From positions 558,001 through 622,000 of the forward strand of contig CP129481.1 in NCBI GenBank assembly GCA_030583905.1: DNA of 64,000 nucleotides. The letters run 5' to 3'. Positions 32,375 through 45,781 of the stretch are shown here, piece by piece. This DNA comes from Anaerolineales bacterium (GTDB taxonomy: Bacteria; Chloroflexota; Anaerolineae; Anaerolineales; Villigracilaceae). Made by a program: the position numbers and the translations under genes. Below the pieces are notes generated by a model. That model searched no databases. It was not told the origin of the DNA and was given only the letters and a program-made list of their open reading frames with translations. How positions within the stretch are numbered: the stretch's first letter is position 1; the number at the start of each line of letters is the position of its first letter.

Positions 32375-34609
32375 ATGCCAAAAGCCGCGAAAACCTACAT
32401 TGTCAATGACCAGCCCACTGAGACAGATGCGCTTGATTTCACGCCGTATGTCGAAACGCTGGCGGACATCATCCAGACCGGCAATACCCCGCTGACCATT
32501 GGCGTGTTCGGCGGGTGGGGTTCGGGCAAGACATCCCTGATGAAGATGGTGAGGAATGACCTGCCGGATGATTTTACGGTGGCATGGTTCGATGCGTGGA
32601 AATATGACAAGGAGGAGACGCTCTGGCGTGCGTTCCTGTTGAATGTGCTGTTCGCCGTGGAAAAGAAAAGCGGGGAGACCGATGAGCTCAAGACCCTGAA
32701 GACCATGCTCTATCGCGGATTGGAATTGGAGAAAACTGGCGGCGTGACGATTGACCTTGCGAAACTCGGCGCGAAGGTTGCCGAGGGTGCAATCCAAATC
32801 GGCTTGTCATTCATCCCGCCGCTTGCCACACTGGCAGAAATGGCAAAGGAACTGCAAAAAGCGGGGCTGGGAAATGTCGCGGGCGGATTTGAAAGCGCCA
32901 TCCAGCGCGAGCGGACGAAGATCTACGTCGAGCAGGTGCGTTCGCTGGAACAATTCCAGGAGAAATTTGCGACACTCATCCAATCTTACATCTCACCAAA
33001 AAGGCTGGTCGTCTTTGTGGACGATCTCGACCGCTGCCTGCCTGAAAAAGCCATTCAGGTGCTGGAAGCCATCAAATTATTCCTCGATGTGAAGGATTGT
33101 GTATTCGTACTAGGTATTGACCAGGATGTGATCGCGCGCGGCATCGAGATGAAATACAAGGATGTCAAAGACAGGAAGGATGCGGACGGGAAACCGCACT
33201 TTACCATCGAAGGCATTAAATATTTGGAGAAGATCATCCAACTGCCGTTCCAGATCCCGCCTGTGATCCGGGATGACATGGGGAAATTCGTGGAGGGCTT
33301 GAGCGATGAATGGCCCCACGAGGAATGCCATAATGTCTTCGCCGAAGGCTTGGGAGATAACCCGCGCAACATCAAACGCACGGTGAACACGTTCCTGATG
33401 CTTTCAAAACTGGCGGAGAAACGCAAGGAAAAATTGAAGGGGGCGGTCAAACCGATACGGCTGGCAAAGGTGGTCGCCATTCAGGCGGCGCACCCCGATC
33501 TATACAATTTGCTTTTGAAGGAAGAGCCGCGCTATCTGCGCGAATTGGAGGAATACTACCGGGCAGAATCGTCACAGGAAAGAAAAATGGAGAAGGGCGA
33601 AGCCGAGATACAGGGCGCAAGCGAAAAAGCCCCCGCGCGTATCGAGCCGCCGCCTGCGCTGGTGCCCTTCCTTTCTCAGCGCGGCATTGCGGCGGTGCGA
33701 AGAATATTGACGATGAAGCATGGATCGAATGCCCAGGAGACGGGCTTTGCGGGCTTGCCAAGCGATGAATTGAACCTTTATTTCACGCTCACGCGCAGCG
33801 CCGAAGCGCCGCAGGCTGTGCCGCCCGCGGCGGAAGCCGCGCGTTTGGTGTTCGAGCCGCAAATGGTGCGAATTCCCGCTGGAAAGTTTCTGATGGGAAC
33901 TACTAAGGAACAAGCACAAGAGATTCTGAAGATAGGCAACAACAATGATACCTGGCAACGTTTGCTAGAATGGGAACAACCCCAGCATATAGTAGAACTC
34001 CCCGAGTATTCCATCGGTAAATATCCTGTGACCAACCGCGAATACCAAGCCTTTGTGCGCGATGCAAGATACAAACCGCCGCGCGGCTGGGACGGCGCCC
34101 AGTTCCCTAGTGAAAAAGGCGGGCATCCTGTGGTAAATGTTTCATGGAACGATGCGATGGAGTATTGTAGATGGCTAAGAAAGCAAAGTAATATAGAATA
34201 CCGCTTGCCGACTGAAGCCGAGTGGGAAAAAGCTGCGCGCGGAGAAGATGGGCGCATGTACCCGTGGGGCAATGCTTTCGACCCTAAAAAGGCAAATTCA
34301 ATCGAATCTGGGATTGGAAATACATCTGAAGTCGGACAATTTTCACCGCAAGGCGATTCGCCCTACGGCTGCGCCGATATGGCGGGCAATGTTTGGGAAT
34401 GGTGTAATGATTGGTTCGATGAACAGAATTACAAGCACCACAAAGATGGGGAAAAGAAGCCAAGAAACGCGCAAAAAGGACAGCGCGGCGGTTCTTGGAA
34501 AAACGATCGTTGGCCCATCCGCTGTGCACGCCGTAACAGCAGCGCCTCCGATTCCTTCAGTGATATCACCGGTTTTCGTGTGGTGATACCACCGGTTATC
34601 AAGTGGTGA
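32375..34609 (+). CDS. KAP-family P-loop NTPase fused to FGE/SUMF1-like C-lectin domain
   Basis: The product has 744 residues. The N-terminal KAP NTPase has P-loop GVFGGWGSGKTS at 43-54 and Walker B LVVFVDDLDRC at 211-221. It is followed by the KAP motif DVIARGIEMKYKD, a helical middle region and a charged linker (~400-430). From residue 497 there is an FGE-sulfatase fold: RIPAGKFLMGT, SIGKYPVTNREYQAF, RLPTEAEWEKAARG, DMAGNVWEW and the end RGGSW...GFRVV (704-737). The cysteine pair used by formylglycine-generating enzymes is not present (one Cys only), so the domain is more likely for binding. The 3' half uses more A/T-rich codons than the 5' half, suggesting domain acquisition. KAP proteins are often membrane-linked and found in defence or signalling sets. 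Confidence 0.88.
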   Translation: MPKAAKTYIVNDQPTETDALDFTPYVETLADIIQTGNTPLTIGVFGGWGSGKTSLMKMVRNDLPDDFTVAWFDAWKYDKEETLWRAFLLNVLFAVEKKSGETDELKTLKTMLYRGLELEKTGGVTIDLAKLGAKVAEGAIQIGLSFIPPLATLAEMAKELQKAGLGNVAGGFESAIQRERTKIYVEQVRSLEQFQEKFATLIQSYISPKRLVVFVDDLDRCLPEKAIQVLEAIKLFLDVKDCVFVLGIDQDVIARGIEMKYKDVKDRKDADGKPHFTIEGIKYLEKIIQLPFQIPPVIRDDMGKFVEGLSDEWPHEECHNVFAEGLGDNPRNIKRTVNTFLMLSKLAEKRKEKLKGAVKPIRLAKVVAIQAAHPDLYNLLLKEEPRYLRELEEYYRAESSQERKMEKGEAEIQGASEKAPARIEPPPALVPFLSQRGIAAVRRILTMKHGSNAQETGFAGLPSDELNLYFTLTRSAEAPQAVPPAAEAARLVFEPQMVRIPAGKFLMGTTKEQAQEILKIGNNNDTWQRLLEWEQPQHIVELPEYSIGKYPVTNREYQAFVRDARYKPPRGWDGAQFPSEKGGHPVVNVSWNDAMEYCRWLRKQSNIEYRLPTEAEWEKAARGEDGRMYPWGNAFDPKKANSIESGIGNTSEVGQFSPQGDSPYGCADMAGNVWEWCNDWFDEQNYKHHKDGEKKPRNAQKGQRGGSWKNDRWPIRCARRNSSASDSFSDITGFRVVIPPVIKW

Positions 34610-34709
34610 TGGTCTACCATTTTTTCCAATCTGGCCCTATAAATGTTTAGGCTGCTGTTGGCAAGACAATTCAATATTAATTAAAACTAAACGACTTTTG
34701 AAGTTTAGT

Positions 34710-34746
34710 AAAGTCCTCCGAGGTCTCAAATACTTCGGAGGACTTT
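34710..34746. terminator. Terminator between KAP-FGE gene and gyrA
   Basis: A 12-bp perfect stem (AAAGTCCTCCGA and its complement) has a 13-nt loop. It can serve both convergent genes. Nothing else is seen in 34610-34752. Confidence 0.75.
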
Positions 34747-34752
34747 GTTCAT

Positions 34753-37365
34753 CTACTTTTTTTTCTTCTTCACCGGCTTCGCTTTGGGTTTCGCCGCTGG
34801 CTTCTTCCCTTTCGGGGATTTTGTCTTAACAGGCGCGGCTTTCTTCGGCTTCGCTTCTTTCTTCCCTTCGGCGCGCTCAGGGCGGCGCTTTCCATCTTTC
34901 TTCCCCTCCGCCTTCTGCGCGCCAAGGAACCGCTCCACCGTCCAGCCGACATTGACCGAGGTCACAGCTTCGCCGGGTTTCACTTCCACGATCAGGTCGC
35001 CCTTGGTGGAGGCGCGTTTGCGTACGCCCGCCGCATCCAGCCGCGTGGATTTGGGCGCGCCCTTCGTCAAGTGGATGGTCGCCATGTAATTCGGCTTTCC
35101 GCTGGCGATGGCGGCAAGCACCACTTTGTCCGGCAGATCCCACGCGACCACGCCCTTGCCGTAGCGTCCCTGCACGGGGAAGTCCTTCACATCCACGCGC
35201 TTGGCTTTGCCGTCGCTGGTCAGAATGAAGATATCGCCTTCGGCGGGCAGGATCTCCGCGCCGACAACCTCGTCCTTCTCGTCCAGTTTCATGCCGTTCA
35301 CACCCGCCGCGACAAGTCCCATCGGGCGCACATCATCCTCCTTGAAGCGGATCGCCATGCCACCTGCCGTGACCAGCAGGATTTCCTTCTTTCCATCCGT
35401 CAAGCCGACCCAGCCAAGCCGGTCGCCTTCGTTGACCTTGACCATCGTAAAGGTTTGCGAGGAAGGACCGGGTAATTCGCTGACGAGACTCTTCTTGAGC
35501 ATGCCGAAGCGCGTGATCGTGATGACGCAGGTCTCTTCGCCGAGCGCGGATTTACTGGCGGGCAATGCAAAGACTGCCGCAAGCGCATCGTTCTCGGTCA
35601 GCGGCGAGACTTTGAAGTATGCGATCCCCTGACTCAATTTATTCGCCTGCGGGATCAAATGCGCGGCGACCGCGGCGGCTTTACCAAGTTTGCTGACGAA
35701 GTAAACCGTATCTGTCGTCGAAGCCCTGACCAGGAAACGCGGCGCATCGTTGCCGGAATGACGCGGCTGTTTATCGTCCGCGGTGCGCGAGACCAAGCCG
35801 TCGTCGGTCACGCCGATCCACACGGTTTGCTGGGGCAGCAGGTCATTGGTGGTCAGCGCCTGCATACCCTTCGCCCCGTCCTTCACGCTGACGATCTGCG
35901 TGCGGCGGCGGTCGGCGTAGGCGGCTTTCACCTTTTGCAGTTCGTCCGCCACCACGCCGCGCATCAACTTCGGCGACTTCAACAGCGTCGTCAGCTCCTT
36001 GATCAGTGTGCTCACTTCCTTGTATTCGGTTTCGATCTTCTTGCGCTCAAGCGCGGCAAGACGGCGCAGTTGCATGTCAAGGATCGCGTTCGCCTGCAAC
36101 TCCGTCAGCTTGTAACGCTTCATCAGTTTTGCCCGCGCAGTTTCCACGTCCGCGGCGGAGCGGATGAGGTTGATGATCTCATCCAGATTCTTCAACGCGA
36201 CCAAGTATCCTTCAAGGATGTGCTGGCGCGCTTTCGCCTTTTCCAGATCGAATTGCGCCCGCCTCTTAATGACCTCGAGCCTGTGTTCCACGTAGACGCG
36301 GAGTGCCTGCTTCAGGGTTAAGGTGCGCGGCTCGCCGTCCACCAATGCCAGCAGGTTGATGCTGAAGGTGGTCTGCATCGGCGTGCGGCGATACAGTTCG
36401 CGCAGGACAAAATTCGGGTCGGCGTTCTTCGTCAGTTCGATGACAATGCGCATGCCCTGGCGGTCGGATTCATCGCGCAGGTCGGAGAGACCCTCCAGAT
36501 GTCCGTCACGCGCCAGTTCGGCGATACGCTCGATCAGGCTGGATTTGTTGACCATGTACGGCAGTTCGGTGACGATGATGCGGTTCTTGCCGCGCTCCAT
36601 CTCCTCGACGTGCGCCTTCGCCTGCACCGTGATCTTGCCGCGCCCCGAACCATACGCGGACTCAAGTCCCTCCTCGCCCTTCTCCTGCACGATCAACCCG
36701 CCGGTCGGGAAGTCGGGTCCCTGCACGAATTTCATCAACTGTTCCACGTCGATGTCGTCGAGCTTTTCCCATTTTTGGATCATGAAGACCAGCGCATCCA
36801 CGATCTCGCCGAGGTTGTGCGGCGGAATGGAGGTCGCCATACCGACCGCGATACCCGTCGCGCCGTTCACCAGCAGGTTGGGGATGGCGGCTGGCAGCAC
36901 GCTCGGCTCTTCGAGCGTGTCGTCGAAGTTCGGGGCGTAGTTAACGGTATTTTTATTGAGATCAAACAGAATGTCGAGCGCGGCGGAGGTAAGTCTCGCC
37001 TCGGTATAACGCATCGCAGCGGGCGGGTCGCCATCCACCGAACCGAAATTACCCTGTCCATCCACCAGCAGGGTGCGCAGCGAAAAATCCTGCGCCATGC
37101 GCGCCATCGCTTCATAGACCGCCGAGTCGCCATGCGGGTGGTATTTTCCCAGCACCTCGCCGACAATACGCGCGGATTTTTTATACGGTGAATCGGCACG
37201 CAACCCCATGTCATACATTGCGTACAGAATGCGCCTCTGCACGGGTTTGAGCCCGTCACGGGCATCAGGCAGGGCGCGCGCCACGATCACCGACATGGCG
37301 TAATCGAGATACGCCTGTTGCATTTCGGTGTCGATGTCAATTTTTCGTACGATACCAAGTTCCAT
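34753..37365 (-). CDS. gyrA: Type IIA DNA topoisomerase subunit A (gyrase-like)
   Basis: The 870-residue product has [24 protein letters not shown], the catalytic tyrosine Y120 in MRYTEARL, and a six-bladed C-terminal wrapping domain. The GyrA-box position reads QGRYGKG rather than QRRGGKG, so the box is degenerate; the enzyme could be gyrase or topoisomerase IV. A Lys/Pro-rich tail of about 60 residues follows ([16 protein letters not shown] onward). It introduces or removes supercoils with the B subunit, which is not in the window. An AAGGATATTCA site precedes the ATG. Confidence 0.93.
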   Translation of the reverse strand: MELGIVRKIDIDTEMQQAYLDYAMSVIVARALPDARDGLKPVQRRILYAMYDMGLRADSPYKKSARIVGEVLGKYHPHGDSAVYEAMARMAQDFSLRTLLVDGQGNFGSVDGDPPAAMRYTEARLTSAALDILFDLNKNTVNYAPNFDDTLEEPSVLPAAIPNLLVNGATGIAVGMATSIPPHNLGEIVDALVFMIQKWEKLDDIDVEQLMKFVQGPDFPTGGLIVQEKGEEGLESAYGSGRGKITVQAKAHVEEMERGKNRIIVTELPYMVNKSSLIERIAELARDGHLEGLSDLRDESDRQGMRIVIELTKNADPNFVLRELYRRTPMQTTFSINLLALVDGEPRTLTLKQALRVYVEHRLEVIKRRAQFDLEKAKARQHILEGYLVALKNLDEIINLIRSAADVETARAKLMKRYKLTELQANAILDMQLRRLAALERKKIETEYKEVSTLIKELTTLLKSPKLMRGVVADELQKVKAAYADRRRTQIVSVKDGAKGMQALTTNDLLPQQTVWIGVTDDGLVSRTADDKQPRHSGNDAPRFLVRASTTDTVYFVSKLGKAAAVAAHLIPQANKLSQGIAYFKVSPLTENDALAAVFALPASKSALGEETCVITITRFGMLKKSLVSELPGPSSQTFTMVKVNEGDRLGWVGLTDGKKEILLVTAGGMAIRFKEDDVRPMGLVAAGVNGMKLDEKDEVVGAEILPAEGDIFILTSDGKAKRVDVKDFPVQGRYGKGVVAWDLPDKVVLAAIASGKPNYMATIHLTKGAPKSTRLDAAGVRKRASTKGDLIVEVKPGEAVTSVNVGWTVERFLGAQKAEGKKDGKRRPERAEGKKEAKPKKAAPVKTKSPKGKKPAAKPKAKPVKKKKK

Positions 37366-37380
37366 TGAATATCCTTTTTG

Positions 37381-37446
37381 AACCGCGAAGCGCGCAAGGG
37401 ACGCAAAGGAAAAAACGAATCTTCGCGCGCTTGGCGAACTTGGCGG
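37381..37446. repeat. Imperfect inverted repeat upstream of gyrA
   Basis: AACCGCGAAGCGCGCAAGG and CTTCGCGCGCTTGGCG, then AACTTGGCGGT, form an imperfect inverted repeat of the 'AACCGC(G/A)AAG' type. It fills most of the 143-bp gap 37366-37508. Confidence 0.6.
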
Positions 37447-37508
37447 TAAAGTCTGTGGTGAATTAATGTTCTATCGCGGGGCAATCTTACGGGCAAAGGG
37501 GAGATGCG

Positions 37509-38594
37509 TCAAGTGGAACGTCTTCTGTTGTGCAGGAAACGGACGGCACCGATCAGAATGATCAGGAATGTCAGCGCGGCATAACTGTAAAAGAACATGG
37601 TATACGCAGGGAGTGCTGCGCTGTCCGCGGCGTGTAGGATGAGATAGAGCGTATAGAACACATAGTACGAAAACAATATGCCGCCTTCGAGACGCGAGAT
37701 CCTGCTGTCCACATAAAAGATGGGAAGAGTGATAATCGCCACGAACAGCATGACAAGAAAATCGAAACGCAGCACCTGCCCTGTGACGTTGATCCCCGCC
37801 GGGGAGACCAGCCCTGCAATGCCCAGCACGCCGAGCAAGTTGTAGATATTGCTGCCCACCGCATTGCCGACGGCAATGTCGCTTTCCCCTTTCAGCGCCG
37901 CCACAAGCGACGTGGCAACTTCCGGCAGGGAGGTGCCGATCGCCACAATGGTCAGACCGATGATCAACTGGCTCACGCCCAGCGCCACCGCAATGGAAGA
38001 AGCGGCATCCACCAGCCAGCGTGCACCCAACACCAGCAGGCTTAATCCCGCAATGACAAAGGCAATATTCTTCAGAATGTTCTTCAACGTGGACGGTTCT
38101 TTCGCTTCGTATTCCTGGGCATATTCATCCTGCACCGCCCTGACCTCCTTGCGGCTTTGGCGGAACGAAAAGATGGTGTAGGCGACCACGCCGGCAAAAA
38201 GGAGCGCGCAGTCCAGCCGCCCAAGCCGTCCATCCAGCACGAGCAAATAAGCAAGCACGGAAACGCCGATCATGATCGGTACATCAAGGCGGATGAGTTG
38301 TTCCGCGATCAGAATGGGGGCGATCAATGCGCTGACGCCAAGCACGAACAGGATGTTGAAGATATTCGAACCGAGCACATTGCCGATTGTCAGATCGCCC
38401 TGCCCGGTGGCGGCGGCTTGAATGGACACGGCGATCTCCGGCGAAGCCGTCCCCAACGCCACGATGGTCAGACCGATAACAAGCGGCGAAACGCCGAATG
38501 CCGCCGCCAGCCGCGATGATCCGCGCACCAACAGTTCCGCGCCGGCAATGAGGACAACCAGTCCCAGAATGAAAAGCAGGATTGTGGAGAGCAT
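37509..38594 (-). CDS. CaCA-family calcium/sodium antiporter (YrbG-like)
   Basis: This 361-residue integral membrane protein has ten hydrophobic helices in two inverted halves. The alpha repeats are seen as VALGTASPEIAVSIQAA (~46-62) and VAIGTSLPEVATSLVAA (~210-226), with Glu in each GTxxPE motif, and each is followed by a GNVLGSNIFNILFVLG or GNAVGSNIYNLLGVLG helix. It exchanges Ca2+ for Na+ or H+. The only ribosome site (AAGGG) is 12 nt from the ATG, so the start is moderately certain. Confidence 0.93.
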   Translation of the reverse strand: MLSTILLFILGLVVLIAGAELLVRGSSRLAAAFGVSPLVIGLTIVALGTASPEIAVSIQAAATGQGDLTIGNVLGSNIFNILFVLGVSALIAPILIAEQLIRLDVPIMIGVSVLAYLLVLDGRLGRLDCALLFAGVVAYTIFSFRQSRKEVRAVQDEYAQEYEAKEPSTLKNILKNIAFVIAGLSLLVLGARWLVDAASSIAVALGVSQLIIGLTIVAIGTSLPEVATSLVAALKGESDIAVGNAVGSNIYNLLGVLGIAGLVSPAGINVTGQVLRFDFLVMLFVAIITLPIFYVDSRISRLEGGILFSYYVFYTLYLILHAADSAALPAYTMFFYSYAALTFLIILIGAVRFLHNRRRST

Positions 38595-38670
38595 TGGTTC
38601 ATATTCCCTTTACGATGTGGATGGTTATTATAAGGCATGGACTTGTCCGATCCCTTCGGATTGCCTCGAA

Positions 38671-38704
38671 TAAAAAAATCGGGCAGGCGATATGCCTGCC
38701 CGAT
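38671..38704 (-). terminator. Intrinsic terminator of SH3 lipoprotein gene
   Basis: An 11-bp stem (ATCGGGCAGGC/GCCTGCCCGAT) is followed on the minus strand by TTTTTTTA. Confidence 0.9.
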
Positions 38705-38709
38705 ACGGA

Positions 38710-39597
38710 CTAGGGGGTGAAATTGATGCTTCGAGTGATACAAGCGCCGTTTTGACCCGGGCTGGGGCACAATGTGACGTTCACCCGCATGGCATTGCCG
38801 CCGGGGTTGTATGCGAACATCGGCGCGCTGACCGTGAACGTATCTCCGGGATTAAGCACATCCTTGGTGGTCGTTTTCAGACAGCTATCCAGATCGGTGA
38901 AATTGTCTACCAGCGCCACAAGTTCCGTTCCGGTGACCGTATCCTTGACTTCGATCCGCAGCGATCGAAACGCAAGCGGACCGGTATTCTTTAGTTTGAT
39001 CTCAACCCACCACCCCGAACAGGAATCCAGACCGGCGTACTCAAGGTTGAAATCGGGGACCGGTGTAGGGGTCATGGTCGCTGTCGGAGTGGGCGGAGGC
39101 GTAAACACCGGCAGGAACATGTAGGGACCCGTCAATGTTGCATACTCGCCCCACACCCAGCAGAATTGCGCTCCCGCGCCCGGATTGCGGATGTACCAGT
39201 AATTTCCTCCCGGGTCGCGTCCATGCACTTCAGCGGACTGACCTACGAGCAAAGCGCCCACACGTCCATACACCCTGCCCGGACCCACGCGGCAATTGGT
39301 ATTGACGGAAACGCTGATCAACGACACGGTCGAAGTGGCAGTGAACAGCGGAGTGGGAGTCTGCGTTTCGGTCGGTGTGAGGGATGGCGTAAACGTAAAC
39401 TCCGGCGTCGGAGTGAATTCCAACGTCGGAGACGGAAGTTCCACCGGCGCGCCTTCGGTCAAGCCTGCGATCACGGTCTGCGCGGCGGCGGTGCTGATAC
39501 TGCCCGCATCCGGCGTTGCCACACCCGGCACGGAACAGGCTGCGCTGACGAGCAATAAGATGAACAGGGGCGAATATATTTTTGATAAGCGCATCAT
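38710..39597 (-). CDS. SH3b-domain lipoprotein with CARDB/Ig-like C-terminus
   Basis: This 295-residue lipoprotein (LLVSAAC, Cys ~21) has a long Thr/Pro/Glu linker (~55-90) and an SH3b domain (NTNCRVGPGRVYGRVGALL, YWYIRNP...AQFCWVW). A second linker follows (PPPTPTATMTPTPVP), then a beta-sandwich domain (KNTGPLAFRSLRIEV...DTFTVSAP) of Ig-like or CARDB character. It is probably displayed on the surface. It shares its plan with the gene at 28503-29213. Two ATG codons lie in tandem at the start after AAAGGAA. Confidence 0.8.
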   Translation of the reverse strand: MMRLSKIYSPLFILLLVSAACSVPGVATPDAGSISTAAAQTVIAGLTEGAPVELPSPTLEFTPTPEFTFTPSLTPTETQTPTPLFTATSTVSLISVSVNTNCRVGPGRVYGRVGALLVGQSAEVHGRDPGGNYWYIRNPGAGAQFCWVWGEYATLTGPYMFLPVFTPPPTPTATMTPTPVPDFNLEYAGLDSCSGWWVEIKLKNTGPLAFRSLRIEVKDTVTGTELVALVDNFTDLDSCLKTTTKDVLNPGDTFTVSAPMFAYNPGGNAMRVNVTLCPSPGQNGACITRSINFTP

Positions 39598-39673
39598 GGC
39601 TGTTCCTTTCCTTCGATTCTTCGTCCAAAATCCGTTTTATTAAGACGATCCACAATGCGTTCTTGTTCCCGCG

Positions 39674-40480
39674 TCAGCGATACCAGATCAGCCAGCCCCT
39701 CGTCAGCCATTTTCGGCGCAGGTCGATCTTAAATCCCTTCGACGCAAGACTTTCGACCGAAGCCGCAAACCATTGCTTCAACCCGAACGCCTTCGCAGCA
39801 GATGTCTCTGCCGCAGAGCGCTTCCACGCCTCGACAAAATCATGGATCTCCTCCCCAGTCGTCACGTGGTGGATCAGATTCTTGGGCAGGACTGCCTGAA
39901 AATCGGTGATGTCGAATCCCATGCGAAAGTTTGTGCTGAAGACGAGCGCCTCGAACCTCCAACCGACGCCTGCTTCACGCCTCGCGACATTCGCCACGCT
40001 GATGCTGCCATACGGGTTGGACGTCCCCTCGACCATCAACCCGCCCGGCAGGACGTACTCCGCAAGCCGCTCATACGCCGGCGCGAATTCGCTCTCCTCA
40101 TACTGCCGCAGGACATTGAACGCACGGATCAACCGGACACGCTCATTTGCCAGCAAGGGTAGGTTGAATCCGCCCAGCCGAAAGAAGGTCTTTTCGTCGG
40201 CGAAAGGCTGCGCCGCATCGACCCGCTCCTTGTCGATCTCCACGCCGAGGATACGCAGCCCCGGATTCAGCCGCCGGAACCGTTCAGCGCTCTCGAGCGT
40301 GGTGCGCGGGTCAAAGCCGTAGCCGAGGTCAACGAACAGGGAATCAGCGAACAAGCCGTCGGTCCGCGTGAGAAGCGAAGGCTCATAGAGCAGGATAAAG
40401 TTATCCATACGCCGGAGTCGGTTCGAGGCGGTCTTCCCGCGGGTGACTTGTCCCTGCGGTTTTTTGCTGGTTGACTTCAT
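39674..40480 (-). CDS. Class I SAM-dependent methyltransferase-like protein
   Basis: This 268-residue Rossmann protein has SAM motif I as FVDLGYGFDPRTTLE (~49-63), motif II ILGVEIDKER, and a post-motif VLPGGLMVEGTSNPYG. The substrate is unknown. The N-terminus is basic (KSTSKKPQGQVTRGK). The ATG lies exactly 7 nt after a TATAAT with no ribosome site, so its mRNA is probably leaderless. Confidence 0.8.
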   Translation of the reverse strand: MKSTSKKPQGQVTRGKTASNRLRRMDNFILLYEPSLLTRTDGLFADSLFVDLGYGFDPRTTLESAERFRRLNPGLRILGVEIDKERVDAAQPFADEKTFFRLGGFNLPLLANERVRLIRAFNVLRQYEESEFAPAYERLAEYVLPGGLMVEGTSNPYGSISVANVARREAGVGWRFEALVFSTNFRMGFDITDFQAVLPKNLIHHVTTGEEIHDFVEAWKRSAAETSAAKAFGLKQWFAASVESLASKGFKIDLRRKWLTRGWLIWYR

Positions 40481-40487
40481 TTGTGCG

Positions 40488-40493
40488 ATTATA
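40488..40493 (-). promoter_or_regulatory. -10 box giving leaderless methyltransferase mRNA
   Basis: The minus strand reads TATAAT, then 7 nt (CGCACAA), then the ATG. No good -35 is seen. Confidence 0.55.
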
Positions 40494-40509
40494 CGATGTA
40501 GCGAATCAA

Positions 40510-40541
40510 AAAAGGAAGCAGTCGTGTGACTGCTTCCTTTT
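40510..40541 (-). terminator. Intrinsic terminator of rpoC
   Basis: A perfect 14-bp stem (AAAAGGAAGCAGTC and its complement) with loop GTGT is followed by T-rich sequence on the minus strand. Confidence 0.9.
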
Positions 40542-40551
40542 GTTGTGTTGA

Positions 40552-44808
<4,257 letters not shown>

Positions 44809-44867
44809 TGGATCCTCTCCTAAATAAAAAGAATACGTTTCGAGCGTTCCCTGTATCGTGTAGTCGC

Positions 44868-44873
44868 ACTATA
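44868..44873 (-). promoter_or_regulatory. Extended -10 promoter of rpoC
   Basis: The minus strand reads CTCTGATATAGTG, a TGn-extended -10. The leader to the GTG start is about 55 nt. Confidence 0.5.
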
Positions 44874-44889
44874 TCAGAGGCAAACAAAG

Positions 44890-44923
44890 GCAAGCGCTTT
44901 GAGAGTATCTCTCAAGCGCTTGC
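44890..44923. terminator. Strong hairpin upstream of rpoC promoter
   Basis: GCAAGCGCTTTGAGAG and CTCTCAAGCGCTTGC form a 15-bp stem with one bulge and a 3-nt loop. It probably terminates the upstream MaoC-PBP-zinc-ribbon operon. The remainder of 44924-45060 shows no gene. Confidence 0.65.
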
Positions 44924-45060
44924 TGGTTTTTGGCTCGTTTATTACATCCAACAGGAAGATTATATGCCAGCTGGAAGTGCCCGTCAAGGGTGTTAATTAG
45001 TGAAGGAAGTACGAATCAAGGTGATTCAGCGCCTCGATCTTGACCTTTTGCCTGATCCTG

Positions 45061-45777
45061 TCACCCGGTCACTTCCCTCAACTGAAGGTCGGAGAAGGCA
45101 AAGGAACCGCCATCCTTCTCGCCTGGGTCCACGGTCAAATGGACTCTCCCCACCGAATACTTCGAGTCCTTAAAGGACCCTGCCAGCACGCCATTGAGAT
45201 ACACGCGGAATGACTCGCCGTTACAAACCACACGCAGACGGTTGCTCTCGTTGTATCCCTCACGCAAGGCAGTATGCCATGTCCATGGGAGCATGTTCCT
45301 CCAGGTGAGCGTCCCTTTTTCATTCTTTTCGAAAATCCCCAATGTATAACTGGCTTGAACGGAGATCAGGAAGCCGTATCCGCCATTGTCCGAAAAACGA
45401 AGATAGAATCCTGCGCGTATCGTATCTTTTTTTCCATCGAGAAATTTTATGGAGACGCTGGCGTCATAATCATCCAACAAGCCAGAACTTCTCAACAAGA
45501 AGTATGCCCCATCTTTTTTAGCGGGAACCTTCCCGATCAATTCAGGCGGATTTCCTCCATTGAAGGTGAGTTTGTCCGCGTTGAGAAGTTCCCAGCCGGG
45601 CATGATCTTGTGGCTGAAATCCACGCCGAGGAGCAGGTTGCCCATATCCGGTTCGGGAGTCAGGGATTTGGGAATGCGGAAGCTGGTTCCGCAAAACTCA
45701 CAGGATGCAATATCGCTTTTGATGGCGCGGGCAGGTAATGCTGCTCCGCAGTTGGGGCAGTTGATCGGCTTCATCAT
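45061..45777 (-). CDS. Zinc-ribbon protein with LamG/DUF1080-like domain
   Basis: The product has 238 residues. An N-terminal zinc ribbon (CPNCGAALP...CEFCG, ~8-35) is followed by a beta-sandwich resembling concanavalin/LamG-like or 3-keto-glycoside hydrolase (DUF1080) domains. Marks are AYFLLRSSGLLDDYDASVS, GFYLRFSDNGGYGFLIS, NRLRVVCNGESFRVYLNG and a final FSDLQLRE. There is no signal peptide. It starts 4 nt after the PBP stop, so it belongs to that operon. The function is unknown. Confidence 0.75.
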   Translation of the reverse strand: MMKPINCPNCGAALPARAIKSDIASCEFCGTSFRIPKSLTPEPDMGNLLLGVDFSHKIMPGWELLNADKLTFNGGNPPELIGKVPAKKDGAYFLLRSSGLLDDYDASVSIKFLDGKKDTIRAGFYLRFSDNGGYGFLISVQASYTLGIFEKNEKGTLTWRNMLPWTWHTALREGYNESNRLRVVCNGESFRVYLNGVLAGSFKDSKYSVGRVHLTVDPGEKDGGSFAFSDLQLREVTG

Positions 45778-45781
45778 AAGA

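Noticed and set aside
34484..34752. Full diversity-generating retroelement at the KAP-FGE gene
   Set aside because: No reverse transcriptase or template repeat is present in the window; only the variable-region-like end is suggestive.
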